From PALSA-505 sp963699015 (GTDB taxonomy: Bacteria > Actinomycetota > Actinomycetes > Streptosporangiales > Streptosporangiaceae), in NCBI GenBank assembly GCA_963699015.1, contig CAVOSX010000001.1, positions 558,001-622,000 on the forward strand: a stretch of 64,000 nucleotides of DNA, read 5' to 3'. The notes beneath the pieces were generated by a model. That model had not been told where the DNA came from. It saw nothing but the letters and a program-made list of their open reading frames with translations, and made no database searches. Shown piece by piece: positions 49,934 to 58,384 of the stretch. Made by a program: the position numbers and the translations under genes. How positions within the stretch are numbered: the stretch's first letter is position 1; each line of letters starts with the position of its first letter.

Positions 49934-51648
49934 CCGCTCCGGCGACCGACCAGGGGACGGTCACGAAGGGGGGCCGGGCCGCGGCCGGGATCGGCCGTCC
50001 CGCGGTGCTGATCGGGGTGCTCACCGGCCTGGCGACCGTGGTCGGGCTCGGCAGGCAGCTCGTGTTCGCGCACACCGTGGGCGCCACCCCGCTGGGAACG
50101 GCGTATGCGACCGCCAACCAGGTGCCGAACATCATCTACGCGATCGTGCTGGGCGGCGCCCTGACCGGCATGGTGGTGCCCGTGATGGCAGGCTCCGCGC
50201 TGGCCGGGGCCAGGGCTGAGACGCGGCAGACCGCCTCGGCCCTGCTCACCTGGACGCTGCTGCTGCTGGTCCCGGTCAGCGTGGCGGTGGCATTGGCAGC
50301 CCGGCCCATAGTCTCGGTGCTGCTCGGCAGCGGGCACGGGAATCTCCAGGCGGGGATGCTCACGGTCGGTTCCCGGATGCTGGTCGTGTTCGCGCCGCAG
50401 ATCGTGCTGTACGGGCTGGCCGTGGTGGGTTACGGGATCCTCCAGGCACACCGCAGGTTCAGCTTCCCGGCGCTGGCCCCGGTGCTGTCGAGCATCGTGG
50501 TGGCCGCCGCGTACCTTGCCTTCGTGCCGCTCGACGGCGGCCGCGGGGTGAATGACCTGCCACTTCCCGCGGAACTCATGCTGTCGGTCGGTACCACGGC
50601 CGGGGTGGCCGCGCTCGCCGTCACCGCGCTGGGCCCGGTGCGCCGGCTCCGGCTGCGGCTGCGGCCGGCGTTGCGCTTCCCGCACGGGATAGCGGCCAGG
50701 GTGCGGGTGCTCGCCCTGGCCGGAATCGCGGCCGTAATCGCGCAGAACGTGAGCACGGTCGTGGTCATCACGCTCGCGAACGCGCACGGCGGCCCGGGCG
50801 CGCTGGTGATCTACAACTACGGCTGGCAGGTGTTCTTCGTGCCCTACGCGGTGCTGGCCGTGCCGATCGCCACCAGCGCGTTCCCGGTACTGTCCGCGTC
50901 CGCGCCGGACGGGGGACGCGACGCCGGGGCGGGCCGTACCGCCGCGTCCACGGAAGGCGCAGCGTCCGCGGAAGGCGCCGCTGCGGGCGAGGCTGGCCCC
51001 CAGGACTTCGACACGGCCGCCGCTTCTTCGACCCGCGCCGCCGTGCTCGCGTCGTGGCTCGGGGCCGCGCTGCTGGCAGGGGCGTGCGTGCCGGCGGCGC
51101 GCGTGTTCATCTCGCACGATCCGGCCCGTGCCCGCGAGCTGGCCTGGGCCCTGGCCGCGTTCGCGGTGGGGCTGGCCGGATTCGGCCTGGCCGCGAACCT
51201 GTCCCGGGTGCTGCTGGCCTGCAGGCGGGCCCGGATCACGGCGATCGCCGTGGCCGGCGGATGGCTGCTGGTGATCGCCGCGGACCTGGTGATCGTGCCG
51301 CTGGTACCGGCCGGCTGGGTGGTGCCAGCGCTCGGGCTGGGTAACACGATCGGCCTGACCGTGGCCGGAATCGCCCTGCTGGCCGCGGTACGGCGGGCCC
51401 GCGGCGCGATCGCGCTGCACGGCGTCATCCGGGCCGGCGCGGCCGGCCTGGCCGGCGCGCTGGCCGGCGCCGCCGCCGGGCTTGGCGTCTGCGCGGCCCT
51501 CCCGGTCGCCGGCTTCTTTCCCAACGTCGCCGTGCTGCTGCTGGCTGTCCTGAGCACGACGCTGGCGTTCGGCCTGGTGGCCCTGGCGCTCGACGGCGGT
51601 GAACTCCGGGAGCTCGCCGCCCGGGTCCGGGCGAAGCTGGCGCGATGA
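49930..51648 (+). CDS. MurJ/MviN-like lipid flippase
   Basis: About 572 aa with roughly fourteen membrane segments, as in the MurJ branch of the MOP exporters. Visible family features: GLATVVGLGRQLVFA near the start, ANQVPNIIYAIVLGGALTGMVVPV, and YNYGWQVFFVPYAVLAVPIATSAFPVLS. A ~45-residue Gly/Ala/Glu insertion follows this segment. MurJ flips lipid II across the membrane; a second copy elsewhere would be expected, so this may serve another lipid-linked sugar. GTG 49930 overlaps the previous stop (GTGA). Confidence 0.85.
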   Translation: MTAPATDQGTVTKGGRAAAGIGRPAVLIGVLTGLATVVGLGRQLVFAHTVGATPLGTAYATANQVPNIIYAIVLGGALTGMVVPVMAGSALAGARAETRQTASALLTWTLLLLVPVSVAVALAARPIVSVLLGSGHGNLQAGMLTVGSRMLVVFAPQIVLYGLAVVGYGILQAHRRFSFPALAPVLSSIVVAAAYLAFVPLDGGRGVNDLPLPAELMLSVGTTAGVAALAVTALGPVRRLRLRLRPALRFPHGIAARVRVLALAGIAAVIAQNVSTVVVITLANAHGGPGALVIYNYGWQVFFVPYAVLAVPIATSAFPVLSASAPDGGRDAGAGRTAASTEGAASAEGAAAGEAGPQDFDTAAASSTRAAVLASWLGAALLAGACVPAARVFISHDPARARELAWALAAFAVGLAGFGLAANLSRVLLACRRARITAIAVAGGWLLVIAADLVIVPLVPAGWVVPALGLGNTIGLTVAGIALLAAVRRARGAIALHGVIRAGAAGLAGALAGAAAGLGVCAALPVAGFFPNVAVLLLAVLSTTLAFGLVALALDGGELRELAARVRAKLAR

Positions 51649-52901
51649 GGGTCGGCTACGTTCTCGGGACGTCCGCCGGGGGAACGCGGCGGCACGTCCG
51701 CATGCTGGCCGACGGCCTGGCCGCGCGGGGCGTCACGGTCAGTGTCTACGGTCCTGCCGCGACCTGGGCCACGGCTGGCGCCGATGCTGCGGCTGACGTT
51801 CCCGCGGGAACGCGGGCGGGCGCGGCGGCTGACGTTCCCGCCGGAACGCGGGCGGGCGCTTCCGCCGGGGAGGGCGGCCTTCCGGGGCCACCGCGCTTCG
51901 CGGCGGTGGAGATCGCGGACCGTCCCCGGCCGTCTCGCGACCTGGCCGCGGTCCGGCGGCTGCGCAGGCTGCTGGCCAGCTCGCGGCCCGATGTGGTGCA
52001 CGCGCACGGCCTGCGCGCTGGCGCCCTCGCGGCGCTGGCGGTGGGCGGCACCGCCGGCCGGCCCGGGTCTGGCCGCGCGGGCGGCCGCCGCGAGGGTGAG
52101 CGGCCGGCGCTGCTCGTCACCGTGCACAACGCGCCCCCTGACCGCGGTCCGGCCGCCGTCGTCTACCGGGTGCTCGAGCGGCTCGTCGCCCACAGGGCAG
52201 ATGCGGTGCTCTGCGTAGCCGGCGACCTGGAGACGCGGATGCGCAGGCTCGGCGCGCGCAGCGTGGCCCGAGCCGTGGTGGCCGCCCCGCCCGGGCCGGC
52301 CGGCGTTCCCGCGGAAACGCCGGCCGGGCTGCGGGCCGAGCTCGGCGAGCCTGCCGCAACTCCTGTTGTCGTCGCCGCGGCCAGGCTGGCGCCGCAGAAG
52401 GGACTCGGTACCCTCCTCGAGGCCGCCGCCGGCTGGCGGGACCGCGACCCGGCTCCGCTGCTGGTGATCGCGGGAACGGGGCCGCTGCAGGCCGGCCTGG
52501 CCCGCAGCGCCGAGGCCCGCGGCGTCGCGGTCCGCTTCCTCGGCCAGAGCGACGATGTCCCCGCCCTGCTGGCCGCCGCCGACGTCGTCGTGCTGCCCAG
52601 CGTCTGGGAGGGGCAGCCGCTGATCGTGCAGGAGACGCTGCGGGCCGGCCGGCCGCTGGTCGCTTCCCGGGTCGGCGGCATCCCCGACCTCACCGGCGAG
52701 GACTCCGCGCTGCTCGTGCCGCCCGGAGATCCAGCGGCACTGTCCGCGGCGGTGCTCTCGGTGCTTGATGACCCCGCCCTGGCCAGACGGCTCAGCGAGG
52801 CCGCACTGCAGCGGTCCAGGTCGCTGCCCTCCGAGCAGGACGCACTCGATGCGGCCATGGCCGAGTACTGCCGGGTCGCACCACGTGCTTCAGCAATGTG
52901 A
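51645..52901 (+). CDS. GT-B glycosyltransferase, family 4
   Basis: 418 aa. N-terminal Rossmann domain begins VGYVLGTSAGGTRRHVRMLADGL; DVVHAHGLRAG follows. The C-terminal nucleotide-sugar domain has VVVAAARLAPQKG, LLVIAGTGPL, VRFLGQSDDVPALLAAADVVVLPSVWEGQPLIVQETLRAGRPLVAS, the retaining GT4 signature. It probably adds a sugar to a lipid-linked intermediate on the cytoplasmic face. A 36-bp direct repeat encodes two ADVPAGTRAGA units near residue 50. ATG 51645 overlaps the flippase stop by four bases; it is the last gene of the steA run. Confidence 0.9.
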   Translation: MRVGYVLGTSAGGTRRHVRMLADGLAARGVTVSVYGPAATWATAGADAAADVPAGTRAGAAADVPAGTRAGASAGEGGLPGPPRFAAVEIADRPRPSRDLAAVRRLRRLLASSRPDVVHAHGLRAGALAALAVGGTAGRPGSGRAGGRREGERPALLVTVHNAPPDRGPAAVVYRVLERLVAHRADAVLCVAGDLETRMRRLGARSVARAVVAAPPGPAGVPAETPAGLRAELGEPAATPVVVAAARLAPQKGLGTLLEAAAGWRDRDPAPLLVIAGTGPLQAGLARSAEARGVAVRFLGQSDDVPALLAAADVVVLPSVWEGQPLIVQETLRAGRPLVASRVGGIPDLTGEDSALLVPPGDPAALSAAVLSVLDDPALARRLSEAALQRSRSLPSEQDALDAAMAEYCRVAPRASAM

Positions 52902-52947
52902 TCTCTTCCGGAGCTACTTGAGCAGGTCCGGCGGCCGGTCGTCCCCG

Positions 52948-52999
52948 CTGACCTCAGGCCGGGGCCGGCCGCGCTGACCTCAGGCCGGGGCCGGCCGCG
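52948..52999. repeat. Direct repeat of 26 bp after the GT4 gene
   Basis: Two identical adjacent copies of a GC-rich 26-base unit (52948-52973 and 52974-52999), each starting CTGACCTCAGG. They lie in the 148-base gap between convergent genes; function unknown, possibly part of a terminator region. Confidence 0.75.
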
Positions 53000-53049
53000 G
53001 CATCGTCCTGCACCCGGCCGTCTACGGCTGGCCAGCGAAGTTTGCAGGT

Positions 53050-54396
53050 TTACCTGTTGTCCGCTCGCCGCCCGGTTCCTTCCCTGCCGAGCAGGCGGCC
53101 GATCGGGCGGGAATCCGGGGTGATCACCTGGCCGCACAGCCAGACCTGCCGGACGGTCCCGGCCAGGACGCGGCCCTCGTACGGCGTGACCGGACTGCGG
53201 TGCTGCAGGCCGGCGCCGCGCACGGTGAACGTGGCGTCCGGGTCGAAGGCGACCAGGTCGGCGTCGTAGCCGGGGGCGATCATCCCCTTGCCGGACAGGC
53301 CCGCCAGCGCGGCCGGGGCGGCTCCCATCCACCGCGCCACGTCGGCCAGCGTCCGCCCGCGCGGCCGGGCGGCGGTCCAGACCGCGGCGAGCCCGAGCTG
53401 CAGCGAAGCGATACCGCCCCAGGCCGCGCCGAAGTCACCCGACTCCTTCTGCTTCAGCGCGGGCGGGCAGGGCGAGTGATCGGAGACCACGCAGTCGATG
53501 AGGCCGGCCTCCAGGCCGCGCCACAGAGCCTCCCGGTTGACCGCGTCCCTGATCGGCGGGCAGCACTTGAACTCGGTGCCCCCCCGCGGTACCTCCTCGG
53601 CGGCGAAGAACAGGTAGTGCGGGCAGGTCTCCGTGGTCAGCGCGACGCCCGACGCCCTGGCCTGGCCGATCAGCGGGAGGCATCCGGCCGCGGACAGGTG
53701 CACGATGTGCGCCCGGGCGCCGGTGCGTGCCGCCGCCGCGATCACGGTCTCGACCGCGCGGCGCTCGGCCTGCGGCGGGCGGGACGCCAGGAACGACCGG
53801 TAGTCGGTCCCGGACGCCTCGCCGAGCTCGCCCGGGTCCTCGGCGTGCACCGCAAGCACCGAGCCCGCCCGGCTGATCTCGGCCATCGCCGCGTGCAGGC
53901 CCGCGGCGTCCAGCGGCCGGAACTCGGGCACCCCGGAGTCGGCCAGGAAGCACTTGAACCCGGTCACGCCCGCCTCGTGCAGCCCGCGCAGCTCCGGCCG
54001 GCTGCCCGGCACGGCGCCGCCCCAGAAGGCCACGTCGACCGCGCACTTGCCCGCCGCCGCGGCCCGCTTGACCCGCAGCGCCTGCGCGGTCACGGTGGGC
54101 GGCAGCGAGTTCAGCGGCATGTCGCAGATAGTGGTGACCCCGCCGGCCGCGGCGGCCCTGGTCGCGGACTCGAAGCCCTCCCATTCGGTACGGCCCGGCT
54201 CGTTCACGTGCACGTGCGTGTCCACCAGCCCGGGCAGCAGCGCCAGGTCGCCGAGGTCGTGGTCGCTGGCCGCGTCGAGCCGCGCGTCGTAGCCGGCGAT
54301 CGCCGCGATCTTTTCCTGCCGAACGGCCACGGCGCCGCGCCGCACGCCGCCGGGCAGCACGACCCGGCGTGACCTGAGCACGAGGTCATAGCGCAT
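53050..54396 (-). CDS. allB: Allantoinase (in-frame continuation of glycerate kinase)
   Basis: Opens the allantoin ring to give allantoate, in ureide catabolism. Amidohydrolase features: VVLPGGVRRGAVAV, GLVDTHVHVNEPGRTEWEG (metal His pair), GVTTICDMPLNSLPPT, GVTGFKCFLADSG (carboxylated lysine), AHIVHLSAAGCLPL and CVVSDHSPCPP. Length from ATG 54396 is 448 aa, as usual for AllB. GGAG six bases upstream would allow separate initiation. There is, however, no stop codon between the glycerate kinase upstream and this gene in the same frame, so a fused polypeptide is also possible. Confidence 0.92.
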   Translation of the reverse strand: MRYDLVLRSRRVVLPGGVRRGAVAVRQEKIAAIAGYDARLDAASDHDLGDLALLPGLVDTHVHVNEPGRTEWEGFESATRAAAAGGVTTICDMPLNSLPPTVTAQALRVKRAAAAGKCAVDVAFWGGAVPGSRPELRGLHEAGVTGFKCFLADSGVPEFRPLDAAGLHAAMAEISRAGSVLAVHAEDPGELGEASGTDYRSFLASRPPQAERRAVETVIAAAARTGARAHIVHLSAAGCLPLIGQARASGVALTTETCPHYLFFAAEEVPRGGTEFKCCPPIRDAVNREALWRGLEAGLIDCVVSDHSPCPPALKQKESGDFGAAWGGIASLQLGLAAVWTAARPRGRTLADVARWMGAAPAALAGLSGKGMIAPGYDADLVAFDPDATFTVRGAGLQHRSPVTPYEGRVLAGTVRQVWLCGQVITPDSRPIGRLLGREGTGRRADNR

Positions 54397-55622
54397 GGCC
54401 GGCTCCGGCGCCTCGCCCTGGACGCCGGCCGACAGCCAGTCCGCCGCCAGCCTGCGCGCCGCCTCCTCCAGCAGCGGCCCGGCGCTGGCCAGGCGGCGGG
54501 CCGGATCGGGCTCGACGTCGGCGAGGGTATAGACGGCCTCGATGCCGGCCTGGCGAAGCCGTGCGGCGCTGAGCGTGCACCGGCCGGCCACCGCGACGAC
54601 CGGACCCGCGCCGGCCGAGGCCGCCGCGCGCGCCACCCCTGCCGGGGCCTTGCCGCGGAGCGTCTGCGCGTCCAGCGACCCTTCGCCGGTGATCACCAGC
54701 CGCGCCCCGGCTGCCCGCCCGGCGAAGGAGATCAGATCCAGCATCAGTTCGATCCCCGGCCGGGTGCGGGCGCCCAGGAACGCAAGCGCGGCGAAACCGA
54801 GGCCGCCAGCCGCCCCCGCCCCCGGTTCGTCCCGCGGCCGGCTGACCCGCCGCGATGGCCGCGGCCCGGGCTGGGCCGCCGGCCGCGGGACGAGCCCGGC
54901 CAGTGCCCGTTCGGAACAACCGGCCCAGCGGGCCAGCCCGGCCTCCAGGATGGCGACCTCTTCCGGCGACGCCCCCTTCTGCGGGCCGTACACGGCCGCG
55001 GCGCCGTGGCGGCCCAGCAGCGGGTTGTCCACGTCGGCGGCGACCAGTACCTCGATCCCGGCCAGCGAGGGCAGGCCGGCAAGGTCCAGCCGGTGCAGCG
55101 CCGCGAGCGCCGCCCCGCCCGGCGGCAGCTCACGGCCGGCCTGGTCGAGCAGCCTGCCGCCCAGGGCCTGCACCATGCCTGCCCCGCCGTCGGTGCTGGC
55201 CACGCCGCCGAGGCCGAGCACGATACGCCGGGCGCCCCGCGCCGCGGCGGCCGCGATGAGCTCACCGACCCCGAAGCTCGTCGCGGCCAGCGGTTGCAGC
55301 CTCCCGCCGGGCAGCCGGGCCAGCCCGCACGCCTGCGCCGCCTCGATGATCGCCGTGCCGTCCCGCCACCCGAACTCGGCACGGGCGGCTGTCCCGTGGG
55401 CCCCCGGACGTTCAGCCGGACGGGCTGGTACCCGGCCACGACGGCGGCGGCGACGGTCCCCTCGCCGCCGTCGGCCACCGGAACCTGCGCGATCTCCAGA
55501 TCGCCGTGCACGCTGCGCAGGCCGGCCGCAATGTGCGCGGCCGCCTGGGTCGCGGTGAGCGTGCCCTTGAACTTGTCCGGGGCGACCAGCACATGTCCGC
55601 CCCGCGACCGGCGCGACTGCAT
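54397..55622 (-). pseudogene. Glycerate kinase, frameshifted, fused to allantoinase
   Basis: GlxK/GarK-type glycerate kinase, phosphorylating glycerate made from glyoxylate. The N-terminal part is in one frame (VLVAPDKFKGTLTATQAAAHI, PVADGGEGTVAA, VRGPTGQP). Near 55381-55395 one base is missing and the rest continues in another frame (EFGWRDGTAIIEAAQACGLARLPGGR, LGLGGVASTDGGAGMVQALG, GPQKGAS, AGAAGGLG, LVITGEGSLDAQT) and runs without a stop into allantoinase. ATG 55622 is the likely start. It is a broken gene, or intact if the missing base is a sequencing error, in which case it is a bifunctional kinase-allantoinase. Confidence 0.8.
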
Positions 55623-55733
55623 CTCGGCCCCTGCCACCTGGCCCTTATCGTTGTCGGCATGGCACCGCCGGATCACGAGCATCCGGCCGGCCTGATCAGC
55701 CTACGGCGGCGCCCGGCCGCCGGGCCGCCGGGC

Positions 55734-55767
55734 TTGCGCCGGGGTCAATGGTAAGTCTAGAGTAACC
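55734..55767 (+). promoter_or_regulatory. ArsR-gene promoter with palindromic operator
   Basis: GGTAAGTCTAGAGTAACC (55750-55767) is an imperfect 18-base palindrome centred on TCTAGA. It overlaps a promoter TTGCGC (55734-55739), 18-base spacer, TAGAGT (55758-55763). The -10 box ends eight bases before GTG 55772, which fits a leaderless transcript. Autorepression by the ArsR-type product is likely. Confidence 0.55.
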
Positions 55768-55771
55768 GTTC

Positions 55772-56101
55772 GTGGCAGCTTACGAAGATCCGGGGCTGGG
55801 CCTGCTTGGTGACGCGACCCGGCGGGCGATCTTCGAACTGCTGGCCAAGCGCCCGCACTCGGTCGGGGACCTGGCCGGGCAGCTGCCGGTCAGCCGCCCG
55901 GCGGTGTCCCAGCATCTTCGCGTGCTCAAGGACGGCGGGCTCGTCGTCAGCCGCGCCGAGGGCACGCGGCGGGTCTACCAGCTCAACCCGGAAGGGCTGA
56001 GTGCGGTGCGGGCTTACCTGGACCGCGTCTGGGATGAGGCACTCAGGTCCTTTCACAAGGCCGCCGAGGCGGCCTCCATCGACCCTGAACAGGAGCATTG
56101 A
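55772..56101 (+). CDS. ArsR-family transcriptional regulator
   Basis: 109 aa winged-helix protein. The helix-turn-helix is LLAKRPHSVGDLAGQLPVSRPAVSQHLRVLKDGGLV and the wing VVSRAEGTRRVYQLNPEGL. It lacks the metal-binding cysteine motif of ArsR/SmtB sensors and belongs to the subgroup paired with SRPBCC proteins. It starts GTG 55772 and overlaps the next gene by one base (TGATGA), so the two are one operon. Confidence 0.92.
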   Translation: MAAYEDPGLGLLGDATRRAIFELLAKRPHSVGDLAGQLPVSRPAVSQHLRVLKDGGLVVSRAEGTRRVYQLNPEGLSAVRAYLDRVWDEALRSFHKAAEAASIDPEQEH

Positions 56102-56583
56102 TGAGCAGCGCAGCAACGGTCCCGGCGATCCGCGGAGCGATTTCCCTGGACGTGCCCGCCGAACGGGCGTTCTCCGTCTTCACCGGCTCCCTTGGCACCT
56201 GGTGGCCGCGGGAGTACCACATCGGCCAGGCCGAGATGGCCGATGTCATCTTGGAGCCGCGCGAAGGCGGCCGGTGGTACGAACGCGGAACAGACGGCAG
56301 CGAGTGCGACTGGGGCCGGGTCCTGGCCTGGGAGCCGCCCCGCCGGCTGGTGGTCACCTGGCAGATCAACGGCCAGTGGCAGTACGACCCCGATCCGGCG
56401 CACGCCAGCGAGATCGAGGTACGGTTCACCGCGGACGGGCCGGAGCGAACCACGGTCGAGCTGGAGCACCGGCTGCTCGAACGGCTGGCGGGAGGCCAGG
56501 CGATCCACGACGCGATTCACAGCGGCGGCGGCTGGAGCGCCCTGCTGCAGAGCTTCGCCGCCGCGGCCGCCGGCGCCGCCTGA
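56101..56583 (+). CDS. SRPBCC (START/AHSA1-like) protein
   Basis: 160 aa with the helix-grip fold of SRPBCC proteins: ISLDVPAERAFSVFTGSLGTWWP, EPREGGRWYERGTDGSECDWGRVLAWEPPRRLVVTWQI, and a C-terminal long helix (GGGWSALLQSFAAAA). Members bind hydrophobic ligands; the pairing with an ArsR regulator is common in actinobacteria, but the ligand is unknown. ATG 56101 overlaps the regulator stop; TTG 56098 is a weaker option. Confidence 0.88.
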   Translation: MSSAATVPAIRGAISLDVPAERAFSVFTGSLGTWWPREYHIGQAEMADVILEPREGGRWYERGTDGSECDWGRVLAWEPPRRLVVTWQINGQWQYDPDPAHASEIEVRFTADGPERTTVELEHRLLERLAGGQAIHDAIHSGGGWSALLQSFAAAAAGAA

Positions 56584-56601
56584 GCCGGCCAGGCCGCGAG
56601 G

Positions 56602-57252
56602 TTACCAGCCCCTGGCGCGCCACTCGGCGACGTGCGGGCGCTCCGCGCCGAGCGTGGTGTCGCTGCCGTGCCCCGGGTAGACCCAGGTGGGGTCGGGCAG
56701 CTGGTCGAAGACCCGCTGCTCGAGGTCGCCCATCAGCGAGGTGAAGTCGGCTGGGCTGGTGGTCCGCCCCGGGCCGCCGGGAAACAGCGAATCCCCGGTG
56801 AACAAGTGCGGCTCCGCCGCCGCGTCATAGCGCAGCGCGATGCTGCCCGGGGTGTGCCCGCGCAGGTGGATGACCGTGAGCTCGACGTCGCCGGCCCGCA
56901 CGGTATCGCCATGCTCGACCGGCTCGGTCACGGTGACCGGGATCTCGCCCGCGTCGATGGGGTGCGCCGCCACGGCGGCGCCGGTCGCAGCCTGCACCTC
57001 GGCCAGCGCCTGCCAGTGGTCGGCGTGCTTGTGCGTGGTGACGATCCTGACCACCGGCGTGTCCCCGATCAGCTCGATCAGCCGGTCCGGCTCGGCCGCC
57101 GCGTCGATCAGCAGCGCCTCGCCGGTCCGCAGGGAGCGCAGCAGGTACGCGTTGTTGTCCATCGGCCCCACGGCCAGCTTGGTCACGCTCAGCCCCGGGA
57201 GCTCGCGGCTGTCCGGCGGTCCGCCCACGGTCACGTTCCCGGTGTAGCTCAC
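56602..57252 (-). CDS. MBL-fold hydrolase (glyoxalase II-like)
   Basis: 216 aa. Metal motif TTHKHADHW (His-74, His-76, Asp-78, His-79), then RGHTPGSIAL, FTGDSLFPGGPGRT and YPGHGSDTT, as in glyoxalase II and related thioesterases. Glutathione is absent in actinobacteria, so the natural thiol may be mycothiol or another. GTG 57252 has GGAGGGAC upstream; the longer start at 57285 has none. Confidence 0.88.
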   Translation of the reverse strand: MSYTGNVTVGGPPDSRELPGLSVTKLAVGPMDNNAYLLRSLRTGEALLIDAAAEPDRLIELIGDTPVVRIVTTHKHADHWQALAEVQAATGAAVAAHPIDAGEIPVTVTEPVEHGDTVRAGDVELTVIHLRGHTPGSIALRYDAAAEPHLFTGDSLFPGGPGRTTSPADFTSLMGDLEQRVFDQLPDPTWVYPGHGSDTTLGAERPHVAEWRARGW

Positions 57253-57442
57253 AACGTCCCTCCCTGGCGGATGCCCGCAGCGCACGGCGGCGCCGACCGG
57301 CCGCCACGCGTCATCTTATGGCCGGGGCCGTCGCCGGTGGGGTTAGCCCCAGCTTCAGCCCGGGTGGCTGCACCATCGCATACACCTGCCGCTTCCGCGA
57401 GCATCGAGGCATGGGATGTTCTGACTGCGACGGTGAGCCGTC

Positions 57443-58384
57443 ATGATCGAGGCGCGCAAGCTCAGCAAGCGGTACGGCGGCAAACTCGCCGTGGACGGCC
57501 TGACGTTCACCGTCGAGCCGGGCAAGGTCACCGGGTTTCTCGGCCCTAACGGCGCCGGGAAGTCGACCACGATGCGCCTGCTGCTGGGCCTGGACCGGCC
57601 CGACGCCGGCCATGCCAGCATCTGCGGAGCGGCCTACCGGGATCTGCCGGTGCCGCTGCGCACCGTCGGCGCGCTACTGGAGGCGCGGGCAATGCACCGG
57701 GGCCGCAGCGCGTACAACCACCTGCTCTGCCTGGCCCAGACCCAGGGGCTGCCGGCCCGCCGGGTGGACGAGGTTATCGCCCGTACCGGGCTGACCTCGG
57801 TGGCCAGGAAGCGAGCGGGCGGCTTCTCGCTCGGCATGGGGCAGCGGCTCGGGATCGCCGCCGCCCTGCTCGGCGACCCGAAGGTGCTGCTGCTCGACGA
57901 GCCGGTCAACGGCCTCGACCCCGAGGGCGTGATCTGGGTCAGGAACCTGATGAAGCAGCTCGCGGCCGAGGGCCGGACCGTCTTCGTGTCCAGCCATCTG
58001 ATGAACGAGATGTCGGTCACCGCTGATCACCTCATCGTGATCGGCCGCGGCCGGCTGCTGGCCGACTGCTCGGCGGCCGAGTTCATCGACCGGCACTCGC
58101 GGCAGCAGGTGCTGGTGAAGACCACCGATCCGGGCCTGCTCGGCCAGATGCTGGCCGGCGAGGGCGGGCACGTGACGCCGACCGAGACCGGCGCCCTGAC
58201 CGTCACCGGCGTGCCAGCGGCGCGGATCGGGGAGCTGGCGACCTGGGCGCGGCTGGTGATCCACGAGCTGACGCCGCAGCACGCCTCGCTGGAGCAGGCG
58301 TTCATGCAGATGACCGCGGACAGCCAGGAATTCGGTGCCCGGGAACCGGTGCCGGCCGGCAGCCACCAGGGGAGCACGCCATGA
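57443..58384 (+). CDS. ABC transporter ATP-binding protein
   Basis: ATPase of an ABC-2-type exporter. Walker A GPNGAGKST at ~34-42, the signature region FSLGMGQRLGIAAALLGDP (LGMGQ in place of LSGGQ), Walker B VLLLDEPVNGLDPEG and the switch histidine in SSHLMNE. The C-terminal ~85 residues form the accessory region seen in drug or lipid exporters. It overlaps the permease by four bases (ATGA) and is followed by a two-component system. Confidence 0.93.
   Translation: MIEARKLSKRYGGKLAVDGLTFTVEPGKVTGFLGPNGAGKSTTMRLLLGLDRPDAGHASICGAAYRDLPVPLRTVGALLEARAMHRGRSAYNHLLCLAQTQGLPARRVDEVIARTGLTSVARKRAGGFSLGMGQRLGIAAALLGDPKVLLLDEPVNGLDPEGVIWVRNLMKQLAAEGRTVFVSSHLMNEMSVTADHLIVIGRGRLLADCSAAEFIDRHSRQQVLVKTTDPGLLGQMLAGEGGHVTPTETGALTVTGVPAARIGELATWARLVIHELTPQHASLEQAFMQMTADSQEFGAREPVPAGSHQGSTP

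Noticed and set aside
49297..51420. Open minus-strand frame of 707 codons over the flippase gene
   Set aside because: The plus-strand genes there have clear membrane and family features; the minus frame is low-complexity antisense.
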